From: Paraburkholderia oxyphila NBRC 105797 | Lineage (GTDB): Bacteria; Pseudomonadota; Gammaproteobacteria; Burkholderiales; Burkholderiaceae | Direction: 5' to 3' | DNA: 64,000 bases | Assembly: GCF_000685075.1 (NCBI RefSeq) | Contig: NZ_BAYD01000006.1 | Span: 124,001 to 188,000 of the forward strand | Shown here: positions 1 through 7,913 of the stretch, in pieces | Position numbering within the stretch: the first letter of the stretch is position 1 | Layout of the letters: the number at the start of each line of letters is the position of its first letter | Notes under the pieces: model-generated | Seen by the model: only the letters and a program-made list of their open reading frames with translations | Database searches by the model: none | Told to the model about the DNA's origin: nothing | Program-made: the position numbers and the translations under genes

Positions 1-975
1 CGTCGCTCGAACGCGTTCTGGAAGCTCATCAACCACCCGGAACTGCCGCGCGGCGTCTATATGTGGGGTGGCGTAGGCCGCGGCAAGAGCTTCCTGATGG
101 ACAGCTTCTATGCGGTCGTGCCCCTGCAGCGCAAGACGCGTCTGCATTTTCACGAATTCATGCGCGAGGTGCACCGAGAGCTCGAAGAGCTCAAGGGCCA
201 GGCCGATCCGCTCGACGAACTCGCGCGGCGCATCGCGAAGCGCTATCGCCTGATCTGCTTCGACGAATTCCACGTCTCGGACATCGCCGACGCGATGATT
301 CTTTATCGCCTATTGGACGGCCTGTTCAAGAACGGCGTGCAGTTCGTGATGACGTCCAACTACGATCCCGATTTGCTTTACCCCGATGGCCTGCATCGCG
401 ACCGCATGCTGCCCGCCATCGAGCTCATCAAGGAAAAGTTGGATGTCCTGAACGTCGATGCGGGCATCGACTATCGCCAGCGCACGCTTGCCCAGGTCGA
501 GGTCTATCACACGCCGCTCGGCGCGGCCGCGGACAAGGCGCTGCGCCACTCGTTCGCGCAGCTCGCCGCGGTGCCCGACGAAAGCCCGCTCCTGCGCATC
601 GAAAAGCGCGAGCTCAAGGCCCTGCGCAAGGCCGACGGCGTCGTGTGGTTCGACTTCGCCACGCTGTGCGGCGGCCCGCGTTCGCAGAACGACTATCTCG
701 AGCTCGCGAGCCGCTTTCACGCGGTGATCCTCTCGGACGTGCCGCAAATGACGCCTCGTATGCAGTCCGAAGCGCGCCGCTTCACCTGGCTCATCGACGT
801 GTTCTATGACCACAAGGTGAAGCTGCTCATGTCGGCGGCGGTGCCACCGGAGCAGCTTTACGTCGAAGGCCCGATGGCCAATGAATTCACGCGCACCGTT
901 TCGCGTATCGTCGAGATGCAGTCGAAGGAATATCTCGAAACGCCTCGCCGCATCGTGGATACGTCGCTGACTTAA
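1..975 (+). CDS. zapE: Cell division protein ZapE (AFG1-like ATPase), 5' truncated by the window
   Basis: The reading frame is open from the first base, so this is the C-terminal 324 residues of a protein normally about 365 long. A P-loop GGVGRGKS lies near residue 23 and a Walker B motif LICFDEFHV near residue 83, followed by the conserved AFG1/ZapE segment with SNYDPDLLYPDGLHR. ZapE is an inner-face ATPase known to associate with the Z-ring and to matter for division under low oxygen. In Burkholderiaceae it usually follows the 2-oxoglutarate dehydrogenase genes, which would lie just outside the window. The frame ends at a TAA at 973-975. The identification is firm; only the true start is missing. 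Confidence 0.93.
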   Translation, partial: RRSNAFWKLINHPELPRGVYMWGGVGRGKSFLMDSFYAVVPLQRKTRLHFHEFMREVHRELEELKGQADPLDELARRIAKRYRLICFDEFHVSDIADAMILYRLLDGLFKNGVQFVMTSNYDPDLLYPDGLHRDRMLPAIELIKEKLDVLNVDAGIDYRQRTLAQVEVYHTPLGAAADKALRHSFAQLAAVPDESPLLRIEKRELKALRKADGVVWFDFATLCGGPRSQNDYLELASRFHAVILSDVPQMTPRMQSEARRFTWLIDVFYDHKVKLLMSAAVPPEQLYVEGPMANEFTRTVSRIVEMQSKEYLETPRRIVDTSLT

Positions 976-1137
976 ACGCTCAGGCGTCCGGAGCCGGGCA
1001 TCCAGGGCGCAAAGCGCCGTCACGGCATCGCAAAACAGGCGCGAATCCGCTTTTTCAAGATTCGGACTCGTCTGATAGGGGCCGCAGGGTCAAGTCGATA
1101 TCTTTAGTCAGGACAGGTTCTGACAAAGGAGTAGACC

Positions 1138-1599
1138 ATGACCCCCCATCGCGATATTACCGAGGAAGAATGGCAGCGCGTGATGCCGCTGCTGCCAGAA
1201 TTGCGTCCGCGCTCGGAAATGCGCGGCCGTCCACTCGCCAACACCCGTTCGGTGCTCAACGGCGTCTTGTGGGTCATGTATAGCGGCGCCACGTGGTCGG
1301 CCATGCCGCGCCGCTACCCGTCCTATCAAACCTGCCACCGGCGCTTCAAAGCCTGGCATGACGAAGGGGTTCTCAAGCGCGTGATGGCCGAGCTCTTCGG
1401 CGAAGAAGGCGTCGCGCTGTGCGACACCATCGAAACGCGCATGCGCAAGCACCTGAGCCGTGCCGAAAAGGCCGCTGCCCGCGTTCAGGAAGGCGTGCCG
1501 GGCGTGCCGTCCGCGCCGCGCAATTCGCCGTTCAGCCCGGCCACGCCCGGTGTGCCGCAGCCGTTCAGCTATCGCTCGGTGTACCGGCACACCGCTTGA
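1138..1599 (+). CDS. Stand-alone IS5-type transposase N-terminal domain protein (DUF4096)
   Basis: The protein has 153 residues. Residues about 7-90 match the DUF4096 N-terminal domain of IS4/IS5-family transposases, with ITEEEWQRVMPLLPE, the GRP motif, a VLNGVLWVMYSGATW segment and a YPSYQTCHRRF segment. The DDE catalytic domain, which would need another 120-150 residues, is absent. It is replaced by a Pro/Ala-rich tail that ends in a normal stop. An AAAGGAG ribosome binding site lies 8 bases before the ATG, and a strong terminator follows the stop, so it looks like an ordinary expressed gene. I see no inverted repeats or target duplication around it. The best reading is a domesticated DNA-binding domain; the alternative is a 3' truncated transposase. 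Confidence 0.75.
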   Translation: MTPHRDITEEEWQRVMPLLPELRPRSEMRGRPLANTRSVLNGVLWVMYSGATWSAMPRRYPSYQTCHRRFKAWHDEGVLKRVMAELFGEEGVALCDTIETRMRKHLSRAEKAAARVQEGVPGVPSAPRNSPFSPATPGVPQPFSYRSVYRHTA

Positions 1600-1647
1600 C
1601 GGGGCGAGCGCCCCGAGCGCGTGATGCGCACCCGAGACGCCTGCCGA

Positions 1648-1681
1648 GGCCGCCTTGTTGCAAGGCGGCCTTCGCTTTTTC
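1648..1681 (+). terminator. Rho-independent terminator of the DUF4096 gene
   Basis: A perfect 10-bp stem (1648-1657 paired with 1661-1670) with a TTG loop is followed by TTCGCTTTTT. It lies 48 bases after the stop codon at 1599. Confidence 0.85.
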
Positions 1682-1694
1682 AGGCAGGCGTGAA

Positions 1695-2180
1695 TTACTG
1701 CTGACGCACCCAGGTTTGCGAGCGGCCGAGCAGCGAAATGCCCAGATAGCCGCGCACCACCAGCTTCTGGCCGCCCTCTTCGGTGTGCATCTTGCAGCGG
1801 TAGATCTTGCCGTTTTCAGGGTCGAGAATGTGGCCGCCGTCCCATTCGTCGCCGGCCTGCTTCATGCCGTCGATGATCGTCATGCCGAGAATCAGTTGGT
1901 CCTTGCGCGAGTCCGTGCACGCGGTGCAGCGGCGGTCAGGGTTGTTGTTCGGCCCGAGGCCCTTGATGACCTTGCCGCTGAGGCCGCCGCTGCCGTCCTC
2001 GCTGATTTGCACGAGTGCCTTGGGCTGCCCCGTGTGATCGTCCATCGTTTGCCAGACGCCGACGGGCGAGTTCGACTCCGCATGCGCGGCGAGCACGCTG
2101 CCGAGCAGGACTCCAGCCAGCGCGAATTGTCGAGCGGCGCGGGCGGCCAACGAGGGGCTACGGCTGTTGAATTGCAACAT
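1695..2180 (-). CDS. Exported DUF2147 domain protein
   Basis: The protein has 161 residues. It starts with MLQFNSRSP, an N-terminal basic stretch and a hydrophobic core FALAGVLLGSVL ending at AAHA, so a signal peptide cleaved near residue 34 is expected. The mature part begins SPVGVWQTMDDHTG and carries the DUF2147 pattern: a GLSGKVIKG strand, a Cys pair in RRCTAC, and GKIYRCKM. DUF2147 proteins are small secreted or periplasmic beta-rich proteins of unknown function. The chosen ATG at 2178-2180 has an excellent upstream GGAGGAAG. The frame stays open upstream, but that stretch belongs to the decayed transporter relic. No operon partner is visible. Confidence 0.85.
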   Translation of the reverse strand: MLQFNSRSPSLAARAARQFALAGVLLGSVLAAHAESNSPVGVWQTMDDHTGQPKALVQISEDGSGGLSGKVIKGLGPNNNPDRRCTACTDSRKDQLILGMTIIDGMKQAGDEWDGGHILDPENGKIYRCKMHTEEGGQKLVVRGYLGISLLGRSQTWVRQQ

Positions 2181-2371
2181 GTGTCTTCCTCCACTGATGT
2201 TTATCGCTATGTGTGCGTCTAAGCGCCGCGGACTACCGTGCGTGGCCTCGATTGGCGGCGAACCGCGCGGCGCATTCGTTCGCGGCGAAGGCGCGCAGCG
2301 GTCAGGGCAGGATACGCGAAAGCGCTGCGCGCGTTTGCGAGGAGAAACTCTAGTCGGCGTGCACGAGCGGT

Positions 2372-2700
2372 CGGCTTGCAGTTGCAGCACGCGCACCTGC
2401 GAGCTCAGGCCGTATGCAGACCGTTGATGGTGTTGTGGTAGCGGTCCTCGTCGTGCGCCGCATAGGCGCTCACCGTGCCGACGACGCTGCGCGTATTGCT
2501 GAACAGCAGCGGAGACGAGAGCGAGCCCTTGAGCTTGTCGCTGATGACAGTGCGCTCCACGTAACTGGGCAGACCCGGGTTGTCGACGGGGTTTGCCGCG
2601 GTAGTGCGAGGCGTCGAGCTTCGCCGTCAAGCCATCGCTCGCGATGGGTACGGCCGCATGCGCGGCGAGATAGGTGACGTTGTCGCGCCCCGTGCGCAGT
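2372..2700 (-). pseudogene. Decayed fragment of an FhaC/ShlB-type two-partner secretion transporter
   Basis: Reading the minus strand from 2700 down, three consecutive pieces in different frames form one continuous protein. The first is [33 protein letters not shown]. The second is DNPGLPSYVERTVISDKLKG..SNTRSVVGTVSAYAAHDEDRYHNTINGL. The third is SSQVRVLQLQAD. Together they resemble the first beta-barrel strands of FhaC/ShlB/CdiB outer-membrane transporters. Frame changes fall near 2590 and near 2415, and no POTRA region or C-terminal barrel remains, so this is a relic. It lies tail-to-head against a damaged sigma-54 activator. I recognise it by pattern; a profile search would confirm it. Confidence 0.65.
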
Positions 2701-3651
2701 GGCCGGCTTCGACGATGTGCGCCGCGACCGCGCGCATTCGGCCGAGACGGCGGGCGCCGACATGCTCGTGGCCGAGTCCGAGAGCATGCGCGCGCTGCTT
2801 GGGGAAGTCGACACATTCGCCGACTGCGACACGAGCGCGTGCTCGTGCACGGCGAGACCGGGACCGGCAAGGAGCGCATCGCCGAGCTTTTACACCGCAA
2901 GCACAGCCGCTACGGCACGGGGCCGTTCGTCGCCGTGAACTGCGGCGCGATTCCGGACGGGCTGTTCGAGTCGCTCTTCTTCGGACATGCGAAGGGCTCC
3001 TTCACGGGCGCAGCGCTCGCGCACAAGGGCTACTTCGAGCAGGCCGACGGCGGCACGCGCTTTCTCGACGAAATCGGCGACTTGCCACTCTACCAGCAGG
3101 TGAAGCTCCTGCGCGTGCTGGAGGACGGCACGGTCACGCGCATTGGCTCGGCCACGCCGCTGAAGGTGGATTTTCTCCTCGTGGCGGCCACCAACCGGCA
3201 GTTGCCGCAACGGGTGAAGGAGGGCAACTTTCGCGCCGACCTCTATTACCGGCTTGCCGTGATCGAGCTGATCGTACCGTCACTCGAAGAGCGCGGCGCG
3301 GTGGACAAGATCGCGCTCTTCAAGGCCTTCGTCGCGTCGGTGGTGGGCTCGGAGCGGCTCGGGGCGCCGCCGGAGCTGCCTTACTGGCTGGCCGACTCGG
3401 TGGCCTCGATGCGCTTTCCGGGCAATGCGCGCGAGCTGCGCAACCTGGCCGAACGCGTCGGCGTGACGGTGCGGCAGATGGGCGACTGGGACGCGCCGCG
3501 CCTGCGCCGGCTGCTGGCGGCCCTGGAGGCAAACGCCTGGCGGCGCAAGGACACCGCCCAATACCTGGGCATCAGTCGCCAAGTGTTGTGGGAAAAGATC
3601 CGCAAATACCAAATTTTCGACGATGAGCCCGCAACCGGTGAAAGTGAGTAA
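2699..3651 (+). pseudogene. Sigma-54 interaction domain transcriptional activator, N-terminally truncated and frameshifted
   Basis: The AAA+ sigma-54 activator core is almost complete: P-loop GETGTGKE, a GSFTGA loop in place of GAFTGA, Walker [14 protein letters not shown], the [11 protein letters not shown] arginine-finger region, and a C-terminal Fis-type helix-turn-helix ([20 protein letters not shown]). The family's start of this domain, [23 protein letters not shown], is present at 2762-2830 but in another frame. One missing base near 2831-2833 would restore continuity with [11 protein letters not shown]. No sensory N-terminal domain exists, because the upstream DNA is the transporter relic. 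The downstream frame is intact from 2674, so a shortened protein with a junk N-terminus could still be made. I favour a pseudogene. Confidence 0.65.
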
Positions 3652-3655
3652 TAAT

Positions 3656-3679
3656 TGTGCGATTTTGTAAAATCGTACA
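3656..3679. promoter_or_regulatory. 24-bp near-perfect palindrome, possible operator
   Basis: Two 11-base arms (TGTGCGATTTT and AAAATCGTACA) meet across a central GT with a single mismatch. The 2-base centre makes an RNA hairpin awkward and favours a dimeric protein site. It is directly followed by two direct copies of GTACAAAA (3675-3682 and 3688-3695) and lies 27 bases before the DUF2968 gene. Confidence 0.5.
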
Positions 3680-3706
3680 AAAGAACAGTACAAAAACAGG
3701 GGCTTC

Positions 3707-4495
3707 ATGAACGACAAGTGGAGAGTTCGGCAAGTCGCGGTGGTGGCGCTGATGCTGCTCGGCGGCGTGCAGGCCGGTTGCGCGCAAGCGCTGGCTGATC
3801 AGGCAAACGCGCAGGCCAAAGCGCAATCGGCGGCGCAGACGACGGCCAGCGTGGCCGCGAACACGGCCGTGAGCACGGTGGCGGAACAGGACCCGGCGGC
3901 CGCGTCCGTGCAGCCGCAGGCGCAATCCGCCGCGCAGCCCTTGCCCGGCGCACCGGTCGCGCTCACGCCGGAGGAGGCGCAGCAGAACGCGGCGGGCAAT
4001 GTGGCCGAACTGCAGCAGATGATCCACGGCTCCGATCTCAACGAATTGCGCACGACCTACAACGGCACCTACGGCGCAAGCCTGCTGTTCTACGGCAAGG
4101 AGATGACCTATTACGTGGCGCTGTTCCAGAACAAGACGTTCTGGCGCGTGATCAAGACCAGCGACGAAACGCGCGCCGAGGCGATCTACCGCGACTTCGT
4201 GCAGAAGACGCTGCAGTTGTCGGATGTCGAGATCCGCCGCACGCGCCTCGAAGCCCAAAAGGCGTTCACGGCCCGCATGATTGCGCTCACGCAGGACCAC
4301 GCGAATCGCCTGCAGGCCGACCTCGCGATCGCCCGCCAGCAGCAGGCGCTCGTCGCGGATCAGCAGAAGCAGACGCGTGCTCAGGCCAATGCGCTCCAGG
4401 TCGAGAAGGCGGCGGCGCAGGATCAACTGCGCGCGGTACAGCGCCAGGTGCAGGAGCTACAGCGTCAGGTGGAGGGCGGCTTGCCGGATCAGTAA
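3707..4495 (+). CDS. DUF2968 domain protein, exported and coiled-coil rich
   Basis: The protein has 262 residues. The N-terminus MNDKWRVRQVAVVALMLLGG..AGCAQA is a signal peptide; the Cys at about residue 24 may be a lipidation site but the lipobox is imperfect. Residues 30-90 are Ala/Gln-rich and low in complexity. Residues about 95-250 form the DUF2968 domain: VAELQQMIHGSDLNELRTTYNG, GKEMTYYVALFQNKTFWRVIKT, then a long helical stretch rich in Gln, Arg and Ala that should form a coiled coil. The family is largely restricted to Burkholderiales and its function is unknown. A conspicuous palindrome lies directly upstream and a terminator follows 85 bases after the stop, so the gene is probably monocistronic. 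Confidence 0.85.
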   Translation: MNDKWRVRQVAVVALMLLGGVQAGCAQALADQANAQAKAQSAAQTTASVAANTAVSTVAEQDPAAASVQPQAQSAAQPLPGAPVALTPEEAQQNAAGNVAELQQMIHGSDLNELRTTYNGTYGASLLFYGKEMTYYVALFQNKTFWRVIKTSDETRAEAIYRDFVQKTLQLSDVEIRRTRLEAQKAFTARMIALTQDHANRLQADLAIARQQQALVADQQKQTRAQANALQVEKAAAQDQLRAVQRQVQELQRQVEGGLPDQ

Positions 4496-4579
4496 GGCGC
4501 ACTGGGGCGCAGGCGCCGGGCCTCATCGGTGGGGGCCGGTCCGGCGATCCGGTTTATAGCGCGAAGAGGCAATGTCAAA

Positions 4580-4619
4580 CGAAGGCGGGCGTCCATGACG
4601 CGCCGCCTTCGTTGTTTTT
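4580..4619 (+). terminator. Rho-independent terminator after the DUF2968 gene
   Basis: GAAGGCGG (4581-4588) pairs with CCGCCTTC (4603-4610), plus one further C-G pair, and is followed by TTGTTTTT. Confidence 0.8.
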
Positions 4620-4640
4620 GGGCGGGATGATTTTGCGGCC

Positions 4641-4817
4641 TTAGTGCTTGCCGTGATGATGCTTGCCGTGGTCCTTCTCAGTGTCTTCGGCGGACTTGTG
4701 CTTCGTGGGCGGCGGGTCGATGGCGATCGGGTCGCTCGCCGGGAAAGTTTCTTCCAGCGCCTCGTCGAGCGCGTCGTCCTGCGAGGGCTGAGGGGACTTC
4801 GGTTTGGATGAGCTCAT
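4641..4817 (-). CDS. Small acidic protein with LDEALEETFPASDP motif and His/Lys tail
   Basis: This is a 58-residue protein. After a short Ser/Pro/Lys start it carries DDALDEALEETFPASDP, a motif shared by many small proteobacterial proteins of unknown role, and it ends in a His/Lys-rich tail (HGKHHHGKH). A GGAGAA ribosome binding site lies 5 bases before the ATG, which supports this start over upstream ones in the same frame. No membrane segment or signal peptide is visible. The His-rich tail could bind metal, but that is only inference. Confidence 0.7.
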   Translation of the reverse strand: MSSSKPKSPQPSQDDALDEALEETFPASDPIAIDPPPTKHKSAEDTEKDHGKHHHGKH

Positions 4818-5009
4818 GGCGTTCTCCGGGGCGAAGAGAGTCGCTTTCAGAATAGCGCAAAGGGAAGCGTCATGAGCGTCTGGCTGTGCGGCGCACGCGT
4901 TTGCCTCGCGGGCTGCAGACCAGAACGAACACAGGCGCGTCGCGCGCGCCTGTGCATCGTGAGACCGGCCGTTGCTGAAAATAGCGCGCGTGGGGCGCGC
5001 ACGCACGGC

Positions 5010-5489
5010 TTAGCTGTTGTTCGAGCCTTCGCCGCCGTTGCCACCGTTGTTCACGGAGCCGTAGAGCCGGCGGCGGCGCGTGACGACCACCGGGCCGTCC
5101 TGGGCGGGGCGCTCGGACGAAGCGGGCGCCGACCACGATTCGCGCGGCTCGCGCTCTCTGGGCTCACGCGATTCGCGGGGCTCGCGCGGGCCATGGCCAC
5201 CGTGGTTGCCATAGTTGCCGTGCGGGCCGCGGCTCGTGTGCTCGCCGTGCGAGGGGCGCGGCGTGCGCGGGCCCGGACGCGTGCCGGTGTCAAGCTGGAT
5301 CGTGGAAATGGCGCGTTTGTAGATGCCTTGCAGGCCGACAGGCGTGCGCAGCATCACCAGGTACTGATCGAACGACTCGATGCATCCGGTCAGGCGAATG
5401 CCGTTGACCAGATAGATTTCGACGCGCTTGCGCTCTTTGCGCGCGGCGTTCATGAAGTCGTTTTGCGGGTGCGATTCTGCGGAAGGCAT
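5010..5489 (-). CDS. hfq2: Second Hfq RNA chaperone (Hfq2) with long C-terminal tail
   Basis: The protein has 159 residues. Residues about 8-70 are a clear Hfq Sm domain: [36 protein letters not shown] (Sm1) and [12 protein letters not shown] (Sm2). Compared with E. coli Hfq, the conserved FDQ motif and the Lys of the Sm2 motif are kept, while the Sm2 YKHAIST reads YKRAIST. The rim patch reads RKER rather than RRER. The last 85 residues are unusual, with alternating Arg/Glu/Pro repeats ([11 protein letters not shown]), a Gly/Asn/His patch and a basic RRRRL block. Burkholderia cenocepacia has a comparable second, longer Hfq besides the canonical one. The ATG at 5489 places QNDF at the normal distance; an upstream in-frame TTG at 5528 is possible but would add an untypical extension. 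Confidence 0.9.
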   Translation of the reverse strand: MPSAESHPQNDFMNAARKERKRVEIYLVNGIRLTGCIESFDQYLVMLRTPVGLQGIYKRAISTIQLDTGTRPGPRTPRPSHGEHTSRGPHGNYGNHGGHGPREPRESREPREREPRESWSAPASSERPAQDGPVVVTRRRRLYGSVNNGGNGGEGSNNS

Positions 5490-6201
5490 GGACGAATTTT
5501 GACCAGGCGGCTCAGTGCCGCAATTCAATTGGAAACGTTTGCTCGCCAGAATTCTACCTTGTGCCGGCGAAGCGCGCGTGCGTTGACATACTCTACTGTA
5601 GAACTATACCGGCTCGCGGCCGTCATCGCAGAATCAGGGAGCGTGCATGACGCATGCCAGTCAAGATACATGAAAGCGGGCTCGAACTGCGACAGTCGGG
5701 TACGGCCGGTCAGGTACGGCCAGTCAGGCACGATGTGTCAAGTATGGCCCGTCAACACGGTCGATTTGACGCAGGGGCAGCGCATACGTTCATAGCGTAG
5801 TGCAAAGCACGGGCGAATGTGTCACGGATTTCGGTGTATTTGCGCGTGATCGCAACAGACCTTTCCAGCGCCTTACTGTCATTCGATTGTCCAGTTTCGC
5901 GCGCCCGGGTTCCGTGCGGCGACGCACGTGCGTGGTGCCGACTTCCGGCTGCGCGACGCGATGTGGCGCCCGTTTCGTGCCCGCCCCAGAACGGTCCCGC
6001 AAATAAAAATGGCACGACCGCAGTGCGCCAGGAATAAGCCCTCGCCGCGCTGCGTTTATCAACATGTCGACGCTCGCGGTTCAAGGTGAGCCGCACGCCA
6101 CGTTCGCATTGCGCCGGCAGTTCGCTGTCCCTGGTAACCCGGCAATACCGGGTAGTCGCCTGGTCAATGGTTTGCCGGGCATCCTCAAACGGGAGATGAC
6201 C
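5490..6201. other. Intergenic region between hfq2 and the small lipoprotein gene
   Basis: I find no convincing gene in these 712 bases. A repeated GTACGGCC(A/G)GTCAGG-like tract lies near 5700-5725. A perfect 6-bp inverted repeat (ACCCGG, 6137-6142, with CCGGGT, 6148-6153) lies about 50 bases before the lipoprotein start. Confidence 0.5.
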
Positions 6202-6357
6202 ATGAAACGGACTCGCCTTGTTCTTGCCTGTCTTTTCTGTCTGACGATGGCGGCGGTCTCGGGTTCGCTGGCCGCGTGCAGCGGGATGAATTCGGGCAGC
6301 GGCAGCTCGTCGAGCAGCTCGGGTGGTTCTTCAGGTGGCTCTTCGGGCGGATATTGA
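6202..6357 (+). CDS. Small Gly/Ser-rich lipoprotein
   Basis: This 51-residue protein has a typical lipoprotein signal: MKRTRL, a hydrophobic core LVLACLFCLTMAAVSG, and a lipobox SLAAC that places the lipidated Cys at about residue 26. The mature part is only about 26 residues of Gly and Ser (GGSSGGSSGGY). GGGAG lies 6 bases before the chosen ATG; an alternative ATG two codons upstream overlaps that ribosome site. It precedes the ECF sigma operon by 48 bases on the same strand and may share its transcript. The function is unknown. Confidence 0.65.
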   Translation: MKRTRLVLACLFCLTMAAVSGSLAACSGMNSGSGSSSSSSGGSSGGSSGGY

Positions 6358-6405
6358 TTGCGTAAAACATTGCTCTATTGACCGCGCCCCTGGCTGCCGC
6401 GCGCC

Positions 6406-6957
6406 ATGCTGCGCCGTCCGTCCGCGGAGTTCGAAGCGCAAGTGGTCGCGCAGCTCGCGCCCATGCGCCGCTACGCGCGTGCGCTCACGGGCGATGCCGC
6501 GTGGGCCGACGATCTCGTGCAGGACGCTGCCGAGCGAGCGCTTTCGCGCGCGTCGTCGTTCCGGCCCGATAGCAATCTGCGCGCCTGGTTGCTGACGATC
6601 CTGCGCCACATCTACATCGACCAGCTGCGCGGCCGGCGCGAGATTGCGGTGGACGACGAAAGCGCGCCGTGGCGCACGCTCGAAGCGCCGCACGGCGAGG
6701 TCGACGGCCTCGTGCTGCGCGACGTGCAGCGCGCGCTCTATCTGCTTCCCGCCGCGCAGCGCGAGGTGCTGCTGCTGGTGTGCGTGGAGGAACTGAGCTA
6801 TCAGGAGGCGTCCACGGTGCTCGGCGTGCCGGCGGGCACGGTGATGTCGCGTCTTTCGCGTGCGCGCGAGCATTTGCGCGTGCTGCTGGACACGGGGCCG
6901 GTGCAGGATCCGGCGCGGCGCGCCGCGCCGCTCAGGGTGGTGGGGACCACGCGATGA
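6406..6957 (+). CDS. ECF-family RNA polymerase sigma factor
   Basis: The protein has 183 residues. Region 2 spans about residues 10-75 (MRRYARALTGDAAWADDLVQDAAERAL, FRPDSNLRAWLLTILRHIYIDQLR). Region 4 spans about 105-160 (LYLLPAAQREVLLLVCVEELSYQEASTVLGVPAGTVMSRLSRAREHLR). No region 1.1 or 3 is present, as usual for ECF sigmas. The stop overlaps the anti-sigma start by ATGA, so the pair is translationally coupled. It probably directs transcription of its own operon and perhaps of the upstream lipoprotein gene. The identification is firm; the signal is unknown. Confidence 0.9.
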   Translation: MLRRPSAEFEAQVVAQLAPMRRYARALTGDAAWADDLVQDAAERALSRASSFRPDSNLRAWLLTILRHIYIDQLRGRREIAVDDESAPWRTLEAPHGEVDGLVLRDVQRALYLLPAAQREVLLLVCVEELSYQEASTVLGVPAGTVMSRLSRAREHLRVLLDTGPVQDPARRAAPLRVVGTTR

Positions 6958-7913
6958 ACGACGACGAATTCGAACGCGAACGCGAGCGCGCGAGCGCCCA
7001 TCCCGCACCGCCAGCTTCGCCCGATGGCGGGGCGGCGCCCGGCGCGACGCCGCCGTCGGCCCCCTCGGCAGCCTCGGCTGTTCCCGACAGCGACACAGAC
7101 GCCGATTTTGCCGTGCTGGGCGCCTATATCGACGACGAATTGCCGCCGGACGAACGCGCGGCGCTGCAGGCGCGGCTGGCGTCCGACGAGCGCGCCGCGC
7201 AGCGCGTCGCCGCCTGGCGTGCGCAGAAGGCCGCGTTGCAAACGCTTTGCCGCGCCGGCGACGAGGCGGCGTCGCCCGGTTATGTGGTGCTGAGGCGTCG
7301 CGATCCGTGGTGGCGGCGCGCGGGCCTCGCGGCGGCGTGGGCCGTCGCGGGCGCGGGCTTCGCGGTGGCGGCGGGCACGCTGATGCCGCAATGGTTCCCG
7401 GACGCCACATGGGGCGGCGCCACGCGCGATGCCGCGGTCGCGGGACTCGACCCCGCGTTTCTGGCGCGTGACGCGGAAAGCTTCGCGCGGCGTGCCGACG
7501 TGGCCTATGCCGTGTACTCGCCTGAAGTGCGCCATCCCGTGGAAGTGGGCGCCGCGGACGAAGCGCATCTCGTCGCGTGGCTCTCGAAGCGGCTCGGCAA
7601 ACCGCTCGCGATTCCGCCGCTCGGCGAATACGGCTACGCGCTCGTCGGTGGGCGGCTCTTGCCCGGCGCGGCCGGGCCGGCGGCGCAATTCATGTATCAG
7701 AACCGCGCCGGCGCGCGGCTCACGCTCTACGTGAGCACGTCGGGTCGCAGCCGCGATGCGGTGCATCTGCTGAGCGACGGCAGCCGCCGCACCTTCTACT
7801 GGAGCACCGATGGCATGGGCTACGCGCTCTCCGGCCCGGCGACGGAGACGCGCCTGCGCTCGATCGCGTACGAGGTGTGCGGCGCGCTCGGCGGCACGCG
7901 GGCGCAATGGTGA
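6954..7913 (+). CDS. Membrane-anchored anti-sigma factor partner of the ECF sigma
   Basis: The protein has 319 residues. The N-terminal 55 residues are a charged and Pro/Ala-rich linker, followed by a cytoplasmic anti-sigma helix bundle (LGAYIDDELPPDERAALQARLASDERAAQRVAAWRAQ). The zinc-binding HXXXCXXC pattern of ZAS domains is not present. A single membrane segment lies near residues 122-143 (AGLAAAWAVAGAGFAVAAG). The 170-residue C-terminal part should be periplasmic and act as the sensor. The start ATG overlaps the sigma stop codon, and the end overlaps the flavoprotein start (ATGGTGA), so the three genes are one translational unit. Confidence 0.8.
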   Translation: MNDDEFERERERASAHPAPPASPDGGAAPGATPPSAPSAASAVPDSDTDADFAVLGAYIDDELPPDERAALQARLASDERAAQRVAAWRAQKAALQTLCRAGDEAASPGYVVLRRRDPWWRRAGLAAAWAVAGAGFAVAAGTLMPQWFPDATWGGATRDAAVAGLDPAFLARDAESFARRADVAYAVYSPEVRHPVEVGAADEAHLVAWLSKRLGKPLAIPPLGEYGYALVGGRLLPGAAGPAAQFMYQNRAGARLTLYVSTSGRSRDAVHLLSDGSRRTFYWSTDGMGYALSGPATETRLRSIAYEVCGALGGTRAQW

